DNA from: Combretum micranthum
Taxonomy: Eukaryota > Streptophyta > Magnoliopsida > Myrtales > Combretaceae
Assembly: GCA_024138025.1 (NCBI GenBank)
Contig: JAMXBD010000644.1
Location: forward strand, 434,001-498,000
DNA length: 64,000 bases
Direction of reading: 5' to 3'
The translations under genes and the position numbers were made by a program. The notes below the pieces were generated by a model. The model ran no database searches, was not told where the DNA came from, and saw only the letters and a list, made by a program, of their open reading frames with translations. Positions 48,113-59,263 of the stretch are shown here, piece after piece (position 1 is the stretch's first letter; each line of letters begins with the position of its first letter).

Positions 48113-48453
48113 ACTTACATGATATACCGGTTATGTCTACCACCACTATTATACACTTGTCCCACCAATTATATAGTAGTGAATGCAATGTGACTCCACA
48201 TATGAAGTGTATGAATAATTTCCTTGATTAAAGTCTAATAGTTATATTTAACTTCTTTCAAGTGATCAACCAATTTCGAGCAATTCAAGATATTAATGCT
48301 CATACAACTTTATTACAAACAAGTTGAATTTCGATATACTTAGTATTCCTTCAACATATTATCATACACTCTTTTGATTTTTGCTTAGATTCTAGTGCAA
48401 CTAATTTTACAAGCACAATCAAGAGTATGGAAAATAACGGGGAATGAACTCAC

Positions 48454-48549
48454 TCGGCCATGGTGACACCTTTCTTGCATTGGATGGGTCGTTCGAACTT
48501 CCACTAATCGTAGTAATCCTCGGATACAAACAATCCTCCTCGTGATTAT
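48454..48549 (-). other. Predicted mini-exon of copy D2, 96 nt
   Basis: Acceptor CTTGATTAG|ATAATCACG and donor GGCCGA|GTGAGTTC. Confidence 0.5.
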
Positions 48550-49401
48550 CTAATCAAGAAGAATACCCAAAATGAGTATTTCAGGAAATTCTACTCTTGA
48601 AGATTCTAAGCTTTTCTCAAAATCGTAATAAAATCGTATAAGGGGAAATTCCAACTTAAAATGGCCATAACTTGCTCATTTTAACTCGGAATTTCGCGTA
48701 TTATATATCGTTTTCTACCTACTCGAAAAGATCTACGCATTTCTAAGCTTATTTCCATAAAACTAAGTCGTTTGGGTTCCGAAAAGGTAGCGATCAGATT
48801 TGCCACGAATTTGTAAACACTTGTTTTCCTTCTTGTAAACAAAGCTCTTTTGAAAGGATAAACATTTCAATTATTTTGTAAACTTTTGAAAGGTATATAT
48901 ATATATATATATATTTGTAATGACTCATAACAAATGTATGAAATAAATGAAGTTGTCTCATTTTATAAAAATTTAAGGTTTTAAAAATTTTGAACTTGAG
49001 ATTCTATTTTACTTTTGAAAGATCTTTTAGTTATTAAGATGAATATTCTATTTCTAAATGAAATCTCTTGTAATTAAAGTGTGGTTTTATTTTCTAAACT
49101 TGGATTTCAAAAGTAGCAAAATGATATTTTTATTTCTTGTAATGTTTTCAAAAGAATTTCTACTTTTGATAAAAGATACGTTTTCATAAAACCTTTTGTT
49201 TATGTAAGAAAAATCATTCCCATACATGTTCATGGGTTTTTAAGAAATCCATTTTCCACATTTCTTTTAGAAAGAATATTTAATTCAAGAAAACACTTTC
49301 TCATTTATTTTTGTTGAGACAAAAACATTATGTTCATGCATGAATATGAATCATAAGCTATAGAATAATAACTTGAAAGCTTAAGTAAATAATAAAGTAA
49401 A

Positions 49402-49530
49402 TCAAGTATTGGAACCTTAGCTTCATCAAGGTACCCCGGGACTAAGAAAAGACTAGTCCCGAAAAAGAAAAGAATGAGAAATTGTTTTGACTTGATGAGG
49501 ACAAGTCTAAGACTAGAATGACTAGTCTTA
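49402..49530 (-). other. Tandem hairpin block of copy D2
   Basis: One CAAGTATTGG unit, then GGGACT..AGTCCC, GACTTG..CAAGTC and TAAGACTAG..CTAGTCTTA stems. Confidence 0.65.
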
Positions 49531-49918
49531 AAATCAACTTGAAATTAAATAAATTGCATGAAAGATAAATAAATTGTAAGACAATGAGCTTATATGCTCT
49601 AAATAATATATATAGTTATATAGATATATTAAATAGTAAAGAACATAAAAGAAACTTAAATGAACATAGAGGAATTTTGATTATGAACAAAAACAAAGCA
49701 TGAACCTAATGTTGCTTTCTTAACCTTCATGGTTTTAGAAAACACACACTAAGCTCATACTAAGTAAATGAACATGAAGAAATCTTGAGAAATTTCTTAC
49801 CTAGAGAAGCTAAACTAAGAGGACCTCTTGGAAGAACTCTTGAAAGAATTTTGGGAGAGATTTTAGTATAGTAACTTTAGAGAAGAAGAAGTGTGAAAGA
49901 AGTGAAGGTATGAGGGGG

Positions 49919-49927
49919 TATTTATAG
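49919..49927 (-). promoter_or_regulatory. TATA box of copy D2
   Basis: - strand CTATAAATACCCCC; donor about 120 nt downstream; GGGCCGGC box at 49998-50005. Confidence 0.55.
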
Positions 49928-50668
49928 GAAAATGTGGGAGATAAATTGTGTTAATTAAATAATTGGAAATTAAAACAAATTGAGCATGGGAGAGAGAGGG
50001 CCGGCACCAATTTGATGCATGGGGGAGAGAAAAAAATTAATTTTTTGTTATTTTGTTAATTAAAAGTAAGAAATGAAAGATGTGAAATTGTATTAGAAAT
50101 GAAAATGTGTAAGAAATAGGTGTATAGGTTGTAAGAGTAGGTTGTAAGAAAAAGTAGAGATAGATGAATAGTGTAGAATAGTAGAAAATAGTGTAATGTA
50201 AAAGTAGACATGACAATTTAATAACGGTAGTAAGAAAATACGCGTATAAAAGCGATATTGATATTTTTAACTACCGAAAAATTACGAAATTGATATTTTT
50301 GGAAATCTTATATTTTTACGAGTCTAACGGTGTATTCGGAATATTTTTCCTATTCCGAGCTTCCGGACACATTTTTCAAGAACTGTGTCCGTTCGGGTTC
50401 GAAGGACATCCGAATTTCGTGAAACTGAAACTTTTATAAAACCTATGGTTATTACGAACTATTCGAGCTAATTTTTCCAACTTCGTTTTCTAGGGCTTGA
50501 GAAAACGGCAATGCCGGACTTAAGCGGTTACGGTAAATTAGGGTTTGGTTGACTTTGGAACTCCGGTTGACTTCCGGTTAGTGTTTAAACTATAATTCGG
50601 ATCCAAAAATTTCGGGGATTTACAAGTTAAGTGATGAAATACTTATTAGGGTATTTCTTCCCTTTTAG

Positions 50669-50737
50669 GTGATCCCGAAACCGACGAATCTTTACCACTG
50701 GACTACTACTACTAAAAGACCGGTGAACTATGGCCGA
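50669..50737 (+). other. Predicted mini-exon of copy C2, 69 nt
   Basis: Acceptor TTCTTCCCTTTTAG, donor GGCCGA|GTGAGTA, both strong. Confidence 0.55.
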
Positions 50738-51839
50738 GTGAGTATCACTTCCGATTCCAATTATTGTTCGTGATTGTAATGCTAGTTGCACTAGATACTT
50801 AGTAAAGATAAAATGGATATGCATGATGGGGATGATTGGGAATTATATATGATTTTTGTTGATATGAGAAATTGAAATTAAGAATATCGAAGCCGGTAAT
50901 TAATCATTGCTTATGTAGATGAAATAGGATTGACTGTCTACGAATCTTGATTGTTCACTTAAAGAATTGGTATAATTGACTATACGACATTGAAAATAAA
51001 TATGGACTCATTCATATCATAATGGGGATGGAACATTAGCATTTGTTGGTTTTCCATGATCCTAAACTGTGTAAAAGTAGGTTAATCGTGATTCATAAAA
51101 CGAATTTATAAGTTGGTTGACCATGAGCCTAAATAGAGTCGTATCGCAGGATTCGTTAATCTGCTAACCCGGGATGGAGGGCGCAAGTCCATCCACATAT
51201 GATTTTCGACTATCATATGTTTGCTAAACTCACGTGTTTGATGTATATCATTTTTCTAATTAATCACTTGTTTGATTGATGTGTTATAATTGTGATCATG
51301 CAAGTTTTCACTCACTAAGCTAGTGTAGCTTACGCCTCTATAGTTTCTATTTATTACAGCACGAGTTCATTTGGCTTAGGCCAAGACAAGCTACAGCTCA
51401 GGCACAGGAGCTAGGCGTTTCCTCTAGAAGTTGTATTCAGTTTTAATTAGACTTCCGTGAGAAACTAAGAGACTCTAGATGACCGTAATGGATCTCTCTT
51501 TTGGGGCGGAATGCCCCCTTAGACTTTGTAACTAATTACTTATGTGTTTTGATTTATTATCTATTGCTATGGAATGCTGAATTAAACTTCTTAACTCCAT
51601 TGAGTCGAGTATTTTATTGTCGTAAAGGGACAAGACTCCCAAAGGACTTGGGTAGTAATTCAAAAGTCTTATATGGCTTGTGGTGGACTATTACGTTTAG
51701 GATACCCCTATAAGGCGTGACTTGCTTAGCATTCTTTCAACCAATATTATCATACATAATTCGTTTTCATCTTTTCCTACTTCTAGTGCCTCTAGCGACA
51801 AGCATAACCAAGTACGTAAAAGATAGGAAATAAACTCAC

Positions 51840-51936
51840 TCGGCCATGAGGACACTTCTTTCTTATGGATGAGTCGATCGGTATGTCCACTAATCGAAAT
51901 AATCCTTAAGGTATTAACACCCATTCTCGGGATCAC
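51840..51936 (-). other. Predicted mini-exon of copy D1, 97 nt
   Basis: Acceptor CTTGATTAG|GTGATCCCG and donor GGCCGA|GTGAGTTT. Confidence 0.5.
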
Positions 51937-53400
51937 CTAATCAAGAAGAATACCCATAATGAGTATTTCTTGTTGATTCTATGGTACTTATCAAAAACTA
52001 TGTCATAAGATCGTTAAAATTCGTATAAAGGGTAATTCCAACTTAAAATGGCCATAACTTGGTCATGTTAACTCGGAATTGCACATATAATATACCGTTT
52101 TCTACCTACTTAAAAAGATCTATCTATTTCTAAGTTTATTTTTGTTAAAAAAAAAAAAAAAGCCATTTAGGTTGCAAATTACTACGATACAGAATAGTTA
52201 CGAATTTACAGTTCACAAAATATGATTTTTCCAAACTTTTCTTTACTCAAAAATCTTTAAGCAAAATATATGGATATTTATATTGTTGAAAAATCCTTTG
52301 AACATATATTTATACTCATATTGTATGCATGATTTTTGTAGTATTGTCTCAATGTTGATATTTCATAAATAATCTGTCTTTAAGGGTTTTAAAAGATAAA
52401 ACTTTTGAAAATTACTCATTTTTGAATTGTTAGAAGGAAAACTAAAATATATTTAAGTTGTTATGAGTGAGTGTTTTCTTATTATGATTTTATTTTCTCA
52501 ATTTTCAAAAGTAAATTCATTCCAAAAATTTGGTTCTTTAAGTTATCTACTAATTTTATTTCTATTGATTGAAAAATAGCTTTTTAAAATTTTCCTTAAG
52601 TTGTTGGTGTGGTCAAATATTTGGAGTTGTGTTCAATTATGTTTCCCTCTTATTTTTATATTCTTTTTCTTCTTTAGAAAATAAGTGTACCTTTAAAACT
52701 TTACTTTCTTGGTAAATTTTATTTTTCTAAGTTGGTTTCCAAAATAATGAGTTGATTTTACTTTGGTTTGAAAGACTTGTTTTATTTTTAATATTTGTCA
52801 AGTAGTAGAATAATTCCTTTAGACAAGTTTATAAGAAAAGCTTTCTTAATAAAGAATTGTTAACATTAGATCTTAGCAAAATTTTATTTTAAATTTTGAA
52901 AAGAGAATAATAACATATAAAAATTAAGTTTTAAAGAAGCTTTCTTAGTATGTGATTTTCGAAGTCTAAGGTGAAACTATTTAAGTTTTATAAAAGATAT
53001 GGTTGAGTTAAAATCTTAAGTTAAATGCTAAAAATTCTATCTTTATGGAATATTTAGTTTTGATTTATAAAAGAAATGAGTTCTTTTTATTATTTTGAAA
53101 AAATCTACATTACTACTTCTTCTAGAATTTATGATTAGCTTATCTTTTGAAAAGAGTTTATTAAAAACAAAACTTAGATCTTTTATTGAAAATTCCTTTG
53201 TTAAGAAATATTTATTCCTCTTTGTTGAGAAATTAAGTTCACTTTTCCTTGTTTAAGAAAGAACCCATTTTTATTTTTTTTACTTAAGACAACAACATTA
53301 TAATCATGCATGAATATGATTATGTAGCAATGAAAAAGCAAGAATAATACATAATAAGATAGAAAGAAATACTCATAAGTAAATAAACATAATAAAATAG

Positions 53401-53570
53401 TCAAGTATTGGGAACCTTAGCTTCATCAAGGTATCTCGATCATGTATTGGGAGCCTTAGCTTCATAAAAGCAACCCGGGACTAAGAATAGACTAGTCCCA
53501 AAAAGAAAAAAAAAAAGAAAATCGTTTTGACTTGATATGGACAAGTCTAAGACTAGAAAGACTAGTCTTA
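53401..53570 (-). other. Tandem hairpin block of copy D1
   Basis: Two repeat units, then GGGACT..AGTCCC, GACTTG..CAAGTC and TAAGACTAG..CTAGTCTTA stems, in the same order as A2. Confidence 0.65.
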
Positions 53571-54034
53571 ATAAATTGCATGAAATAAATAAATTTTGCA
53601 AGGCATGAAAATAAATAAATAACAAGTGAGCTTATATGCTTTAAAGAAATATATATACATAATATAAATAATACTATATAGAAGTTAGATTAGAGCAAAA
53701 ATAATAATAACAATAATGACAACAATATAATAACATAATGTAAAATAGGAACATGAACAAAAACAAAACATGAATATATTGTTGCTTCTTTAACTCTCAT
53801 GAGTCTAAGAAACATACATTGAGCTCACGCTAAGTTGTATAAACATGATAAAGAATATAGGTACGGTTTTACCTAAGGTTTAATGGAGGATTTGAAAAGA
53901 GATGAATGGGTAGTGTGTTTGTTATTTTTCTTGAAGAGTAGTGAATGGTAGAGAGTGTTTTGAGAGAGAATTGTTAAAGAGAGGTCTTGAGAGGAAATTT
54001 TGATAGAGTTTTGTTTTGTATAATAGGAAGGGGG

Positions 54035-54043
54035 TATTTATAG
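54035..54043 (-). promoter_or_regulatory. TATA box of copy D1
   Basis: - strand CTATAAATACCCCC, about 165 nt upstream of the donor at 53872. Confidence 0.55.
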
Positions 54044-54912
54044 AATTTTGAAGTAGAAATTTAGATGTTAAAATAATTGAAAGAAAATAAATGAGAGGGA
54101 GGGAGAGGAGACTTGCGCTGGCCATGGAGGAAATGAGAGAGAGTAAGTTGATATTTATTTTGTATTTTTGTAAGAAAATAATTAATATGTAAGATATGAT
54201 TTGATATAAGATGTATTGGAAAGATAAAAAGTAAGAAAATAGGTATGTAGATAAGGAATATTACTATGAATAGTAAACTAGATAAATAAAATATCGGTAG
54301 TAGTAAAAATACGCATAAATGAGCTATATCTGATATTTTTAGTTACCAAAAAATTCTAAAACTGATATTTTTGAAATCCTTGTTTAATTACGAGTCTTTT
54401 GGTGTTATTTGAATATTTTTATTATTCTGAGCTCCAGGACACGCTTTTCGAGAACTAATCCTGTTTGAGTCCGAAGGATACTCGAAATTCACGAATCTGA
54501 TATTTTTATATTACCTTATATTATTACGAACTCTTATGAGCCATTAACTTAATTTCGTTTTCTAGGGTTTGAGAGCGTAGGATTGCCGGAGTTGAAATTG
54601 TTTGATTGTCTTGATCTTTGTTGACTTTTGTAACTCCAGTTCGACTAGGGTTGGGGTTTAATCCAACTTTACCCTAGAAATTGAGGGGTTTACCTTAGGG
54701 ATCGACTGAATGGACTTTCTCATGCTCGGATTTTGTGCCAAATGATTAATGAATCTTCTCTTATGAAATACTGTGATCGAAATTGTTTAAGGTTCAGTTC
54801 AACTTGGGTCAGTCTTTAGAGTTTCGATTCAGTATTCCAAAACCATTCTAAAAAAATTCGGGGGTTTACAAGCTTAGCTAACCTTTAATGAAAGATAATA
54901 ACCTGAATTTGT

Positions 54913-56189
54913 TGATGGGTGTCGAATCAACAAAAATAAATAACCTACTCTAAGATTTGTAAACAGTGGTGAGCAGGATCGTCTACAGGACTGGTAAAAA
55001 TCCTAAGTTTCTATCGGAGATTGAGAAGAGCAAAAGAAAATAAAATTGGGGGATTTTTGAAATCAAGCAAATAAAATAAACCTATTTCTAATTAAGAAGA
55101 TTTATATATATTCAAAAGGTTATCTAGCCTAGGTTTCATTACAACTCAATTCTCAAGATTGATCCTTGACTCAAATATTATTATCCCTACTTTGAACAAG
55201 TTAGTTATAAATTCCAATAAGCTCTAAAATTCAATCTCTCCTTAGATATTAAATAACCAAGATAAGATCTTTGATTATTCCTAATCAAATAGATAACCCT
55301 AAATACGCTCTTAAGGTTTAATCTATCAATTGCATTAAGAAAAGAGAAACCTAACCCTAATCAATAATCTTATAAAGCATGGATTATTTAAATTAGATTA
55401 TATTTCATCACAACATCAAATAACCATCTATTTTATGACTATCGTGTTGTTTCATCACCTATATTAGAATACTCATACAATTACGGATATGAGTTCTAAT
55501 TGATTGCTTATTGTCCAATCATCCTACAACTGGATCCAAAGCTATAAGATATAATCAAACAATAATAACAATAGATTCAGATGCAATACAAATATGAAAA
55601 GATAAGAATAATAGAAATCAAACCCATTTAGGTCTCACAATCCATCTTGAACTGAGTTGCAATAATCCCTTGGCTAGATTAAGAGATTAGTTGTTCATGA
55701 TTCAAGAAAAGCAATCTTTAGGGTTCTTAAAAGGTAAAGAACAAAAAGATTCCAAGATCCCTCTCTCTTGGACTTCTCTCTATATATATAGGAAAGAATA
55801 GAACAATAATTCGTATGAAAACTGGCTGGCTGCCATTTAATCTCGAACAGGCTCCTGCAACGTGATGGCCGGCCCATGGCCGCAGCCATTAACTCCCCAG
55901 TGCCGGCCATGCATGTTGGCCGGTGGTGATCCTTCCATGGCCACGGCCATGGAGCTTCTGGGCGTCCTCGTCAACTTCCATGGCTGGCGGCCATCTTTTC
56001 ATGGCTGGAGGCCATGATCCTCTGATGTGTTTTCTCCATACTTAATTCCTCTAAGTCTTTCCTTTTGCTTTATGGACCTGAAATGCGATATTAACTTGAT
56101 CAAGTATCAATTCCTTATAATTTCTATAAAATTTATAACAAATTAATCTAATTTATTCCCAAGAATTAAGAGTAATTTTCATCTCAACA
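54913..56189 (-). repeat. 3' LTR of a Tat/Athila-type Ty3/gypsy element
   Basis: In - sense it runs from TGTTGAGATG (56189) to ..ACACCCATCA (54913), about 1277 bp, TG..CA ends, directly after a polypurine tract. Homology with copy E2 stops at 54912, which fixes the border; TTTGT (54908-54912) is the candidate duplication. A TATA-like CTATATATATAG sits at 55780-55790, giving U3 of about 400 bp. U3 holds a GC-rich cluster of GCCATGG-like motifs (55860-56020). Confidence 0.75.
55780..55790 (-). promoter_or_regulatory. TATA box in the Tat/Athila 3' LTR
   Basis: CTATATATATA on the - strand, followed by an AGAGAGA-rich leader. Confidence 0.5.
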
Positions 56190-56207
56190 AATTCCCCCAC
56201 ACTTAAA
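56190..56207 (-). promoter_or_regulatory. Polypurine tract
   Basis: The - strand reads AGTGTGGGGGAATT directly before the LTR start, preceded by CTTGAGGACAAGCAAGAG. This combination is a recognisable 3' signature of Athila/Tat elements (established knowledge of the group); it primes plus-strand DNA synthesis. Confidence 0.75.
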
Positions 56208-57835
56208 CTCTTGCTTGTCCTCAAGCAAAACCATATATCCAAATTGAGAAATCTTTTGTTGGAGTGTGCTTACTTTCAAAATTCATATTCAAGCATCTCT
56301 TTTCTTTATTTTTCTTTCAAGACTTGTGATTTTCAGTGCTTACCGCTCAAACCAAACTGAGGACTTGTAATTAGAGTACTAAAATAAAAATTCAGTAGTT
56401 AATCTAAACAAAACAAACTTGAACCACATATTTAACCAAAGATCCTTCTACTCAAGAGTAAATACTCAGTCCAGTAGGGAAAAATACCCATTTAGACTTC
56501 ACTGGACATCTAACCGACACATACTCTTACCAACACAGAATAAAAGCATTTGATATCAGTTCTTTCCCTAGATTTTTCTTTTTGTTTATTATAAGTCTTA
56601 TTCCGTTCGATTGCTTCAACATTCATTTTTCATTTTTCAATCAAGCATATATTTAGAGCCTTCAGAGATGAATCTCTGGATGGGTTTTTATCCGTTTCTT
56701 TTCAGCTCTTTTCTTCTCTAAATTTTTCTTTCAAAGCACTTTTCACTTTTTAGCCTTTCCTCCCTTATCGTTATAGTGAGTTCATTGAGTTGGTACATCC
56801 CGGGCTCATCACCCAAGTGACCAGGTTTTAAAGGGACCCCTACGAACTCTTCCTCACTCTAACATTCAAGTTTGGATACTCATAACTCGATTGTTTGAGT
56901 TAGAGGAGTATAGGCTTATGCTTGTTTCTACTTTTGAATGGAACAACAAACTCAAGACTTTTTTTTATCAAAGATCACTAAGAAAAAGACTTCCTTTATC
57001 TCTTTTACTAAGTGTGGAAAAATTCTTTAATAAGAACTTATAAAAGTATATATAAGTTAGCTTTCTTCCTAGAAGTAAACCTGTTTATTTTTCACATGAG
57101 GACTCGACTTACTCTCAAACTTCCAAATCTAAAGCCAAATACACAGTAAATCTGTTCTTTAAAGATTTCACTACTCAATTTTAACTAAGTACTCAAATCA
57201 CAACAGTATAGGTGAGTAAAGCACTTTCACAAGTCAATATATATATATATATATTTTTTTTTTTTTCAGCACAAATTCCAGATTTCAATGAATTTTTTTG
57301 AAAAAATTAGGCCTTAAATGCCCTATATTACTTAAGAACAAACATTCAAGAATTTAAAGTGTGGGTACACTTTCATATCCAGATATCTTGTATATATCAT
57401 AAATCTAAAAATCAGACATCAATCACAAGATGAAATACTCCAATTCATATTTTATCCCTCCCCCACACTTATAATAAACAGTGTCCTCACTGTTTCTAAT
57501 CAGCACAAAGTGAGAGAAAAAAGAAATAGGAATAACGGTACTTCCCCGGTTTCTCTTTTGAAATTCCTTTAAAGCTCATGAGAGAGATTTTCTTCTTCAA
57601 TTCAAGATCTAAGACCTACAAAACCAAACAAATAAAAGAAAACAAAACACACAAAAACAAAAGCATTAGTAACAAAAACCATGGGTTGCCTCCCATGAAG
57701 CGCTTCTTTATAGTCCTTAGCTGGACTATTCCAACTCTTTATCATGGAGGTTCAAAAATAAATGTATCCTAATTGTTAGAAATAGGAAAACCCTCAAGTA
57801 AACTCCTCCTTGATTCACCCTAGTGATTTCTCCAT
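56208..57835 (-). other. Non-coding 3' internal region of the Tat/Athila element
   Basis: No reading frame of weight. Landmarks in - sense: AGAAGCGCTTCATGGGAGGC near 57680-57710, a second AAGTGTGGGGGAGGG tract near 57460-57475, and a stretch near 56780-56830 around GGATGTACCAACTC. The first motif normally lies after the pol gene in Athila/Tat elements, yet here it follows the protease frame within about 150 bp, so RT, RNase H and integrase are absent. Confidence 0.7.
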
Positions 57836-58807
57836 CTAAGCTTTTAACAATTGATCATAGAAGATATCACTAGTGTCTCTTTTATGCTCATCCTCTTTTG
57901 AATTCAACTTATCATCTCCAATCTTCTCCATAATTTGTCCAGTGTCAACTAAATTTTCACCAAGTCCATCCACTTGAGATTCATCAACTAGACACTTGTC
58001 TTCCACATCCTCCACAACCTGTTTTTCATTTCTATGAATAGCAAAAATGTTAGAAATATTAGAAGTGATTTTCTTTTCACTATCCACAGAAAATTTAATG
58101 ATCTCCCCATCAAACTCCATAGTCATGACTCCTTCATTCACATCAATTTTGGTTTTAGATGTTTTCATAAATGGTCTCCCAAGCAAAAGTGTAGGTGATT
58201 TTGAATACATCTCCTCACCCATATCAATTATATAAAAGTCAGTGGGAAACACTAATCCATTTACTTGAACCAAAACATCCTCCAAAATACCCGATGGATA
58301 TATATTAGATCTATCTGCAAGTTGCAAGATAACTCTTGTTTCTTTCAAAGATCCAATATTCAACTTCTCATAAATAGATAAGGGCATGATATTAACTGAA
58401 GCTCCTAGGTCGCACATACAATTTTCAATCTTAACTTGATCTATTATACAAGGAATAGAAAATGTACCGGGGTCCTTGCACTTTGGTGGTAGCTTCTTCT
58501 GAAGAACAGCAGAAATATTCTCACCCATATAAACCATCTCATTTCCTCTAAGCTTCTTCTTGTTTGTGCAAAGATCTTTCAGAAACTTAGCATATCGAGG
58601 TATTTTCTTAATCACATCCAGTAAAGGAATATTCACCTCGACTTTCCTAAAAGTCTCCAAGATTTCCTTCTCTTCATCCAATTTCTTGGATTGATTCAAC
58701 CTAGAAGGGAATGGGGGTATAGGCTTGTAGATCGGGGGTAAAGATTTTTCTACTTGTTTTTCTTCCATGTGGGGACTCTCTTTTTCACTTTTTGGAGTTG
58801 GTCTCAA
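57836..58807 (-). CDS. Tat/Athila-type gag-protease fragment, no RT or integrase
   Basis: An open frame of about 323 codons. Residues about 45-80 (LETFRKVEVNIPLLDVIKKI) are the gag-protease linker typical of Athila/Tat polyproteins. Residues about 105-215 are a retropepsin-like domain: KDPGTFSIPC, then CDLGASVNIMPLSIYEKL with the active-site aspartate at about residue 133 in a D-L-G triad, then LLLGRPFMKT near 208-216. The C-terminus is acidic and the frame ends naturally. There is no ATG at the 5' end of the frame: it follows a stop and is out of phase with the upstream gag remnant, so the fragment was probably once read as part of a longer polyprotein. It is the best-preserved coding stretch in the window. 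Confidence 0.85.
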   Translation of the reverse strand: MRPTPKSEKESPHMEEKQVEKSLPPIYKPIPPFPSRLNQSKKLDEEKEILETFRKVEVNIPLLDVIKKIPRYAKFLKDLCTNKKKLRGNEMVYMGENISAVLQKKLPPKCKDPGTFSIPCIIDQVKIENCMCDLGASVNIMPLSIYEKLNIGSLKETRVILQLADRSNIYPSGILEDVLVQVNGLVFPTDFYIIDMGEEMYSKSPTLLLGRPFMKTSKTKIDVNEGVMTMEFDGEIIKFSVDSEKKITSNISNIFAIHRNEKQVVEDVEDKCLVDESQVDGLGENLVDTGQIMEKIGDDKLNSKEDEHKRDTSDIFYDQLLKA

Positions 58808-59123
58808 TTACCTTCCTACTTGAGTCTTGCAATTCCTTTCCAAATCTCAAGGAAATTGTACTCACATTTTCTCTATGATTCACAGTGTTAGAAGGCAACT
58901 TACCTTGCTGTTCAATCTTACCTACTGAAGTGGCAAGTTGGCTCATTTGATTTCCAGATTCTTGATACTTTGCTTCGTCTCATCCTGAAATTGTTTTGTG
59001 TTGATTGCAAGAGATTCACAATGTCTTCAAGTGATGAGCTTGAAGATGAAGCTTATTGTGGTGGTGGTTGTTGTGGCCTTGATTGGTATGGCTGGTAATT
59101 CTAAGGCCTTGGTTGATAACTGG
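58808..59123 (-). pseudogene. Tat/Athila gag C-terminal remnant, cut by an LTR at 59124
   Basis: In - sense, reading across frameshifts: YQSRPQQPPPQ, SSSLEDIVN, a SIKNLENQMSQLATSVGKIE-like heptad stretch, then QGKLPSNTVNHRENVSTISL and RFGKELQD. This is the usual order of the gag C-terminus in the group. Two frameshifts break it (near 58980 and near 58830). The upstream gag is separated by the LTR starting at 59124. Confidence 0.8.
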
Positions 59124-59147
59124 TGTAGATACCCAATTTTTGCCCAA

Positions 59148-59234
59148 TTAATTAAGGCTTAAATTTATAAAGTTAATTAAACAAAATTTTCATTTTTGTT
59201 TAATTAAACTCATTTTTCCAAAAGCCTTAATTAA
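59148..59234. repeat. Long nested inverted repeat at the LTR start
   Basis: A perfect 13-bp outer stem TTAATTAAGGCTT (59148-59160) / AAGCCTTAATTAA (59222-59234) encloses a second stem AGTTAATTAAACAAAA (59171-59186) / TTTTGTTTAATTAAACT (about 59194-59210). Could be a small palindromic insertion or a structural part of U3. Confidence 0.75.
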
Positions 59235-59263
59235 GTAATGAGTTAGCTACATGACCAAGGCAC

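Larger units (their letters stand above)
47330..50624 (-). mobile_element. TGTCACG-family copy D2, complete, innermost
   Basis: 3295 bp, TGTCACGCCCC to GGGGATTTACA, flanked by AGTTA (47325-47329, 50625-50629). - sense: TATA CTATAAATA (49919-49927), donor CTAG|GTAAGAAA (49801/49800), intron of about 1.25 kb, 96-nt mini-exon, four ~37-bp repeats (47989-48112). It sits four levels inside copy A0, so it is among the youngest events in the window. It splits the C2 intron just before its acceptor. Confidence 0.9.
45011..51722 (+). mobile_element. TGTCACG-family copy C2 with nested D2
   Basis: Starts TATAAACCCC (second base changed from G) and ends AGGCGTGACT (last base changed), flanked by TGCTT (45006-45010, 51723-51727). 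Net length about 3.4 kb, like C1. + sense: GCCGGCGCAACC box 45631-45642, TATA CTATAAATA 45731-45739, donor TTTAG|GTGATA (45898/45899), intron of about 1.47 kb net with a three-unit array, acceptor TTCCCTTTTAG at 50668, 69-nt mini-exon, donor GGCCGA|GTGAGTA, hairpin TAAGCTAGTGTAGCTTA 51316-51332. Both terminal bases being mutated would block re-integration of this copy. Confidence 0.88.
44059..54869 (-). mobile_element. TGTCACG-family copy D1 with nested C2
   Basis: Ends TGTCACGCCCC and GGGGTTTACA, flanked by AGCTT (44054-44058, 54870-54874). Removing 45011-51722 and one duplication leaves about 4.09 kb. - sense: TATA CTATAAATA (54035-54043), donor CTTAG|GTAAAAC (53873/53872), intron of about 1.94 kb, 97-nt mini-exon 51840-51936, degenerate GGCTC repeats at 44683-44810. 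Inserted in E2 just after the E2 mini-exon. Confidence 0.88.
15041..54912 (+). mobile_element. TGTCACG-family copy E2 (host of the nest), right end outside window
   Basis: It starts TGTAAACCCC after TTTAG (15036-15040). Its own sequence survives as segments 15041-15453, 27320-28580, 37969-38340, 43054-44058 and 54875-54912, separated by four insertions with matching 5-bp duplications; a Tat element breaks it at 54913. Joined, these give about 3.1 kb, so roughly 1 kb plus the GGGGCGTGACA end should lie beyond 64000. Sense-strand features: TATATAAA at 28078-28085, leader of about 180 nt, donor CAAG|GTAAGTT at 28266/28267, an intron-like stretch of about 1.6 kb once insertions are removed, and mini-exon 43957-44016. 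Confidence 0.75.
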
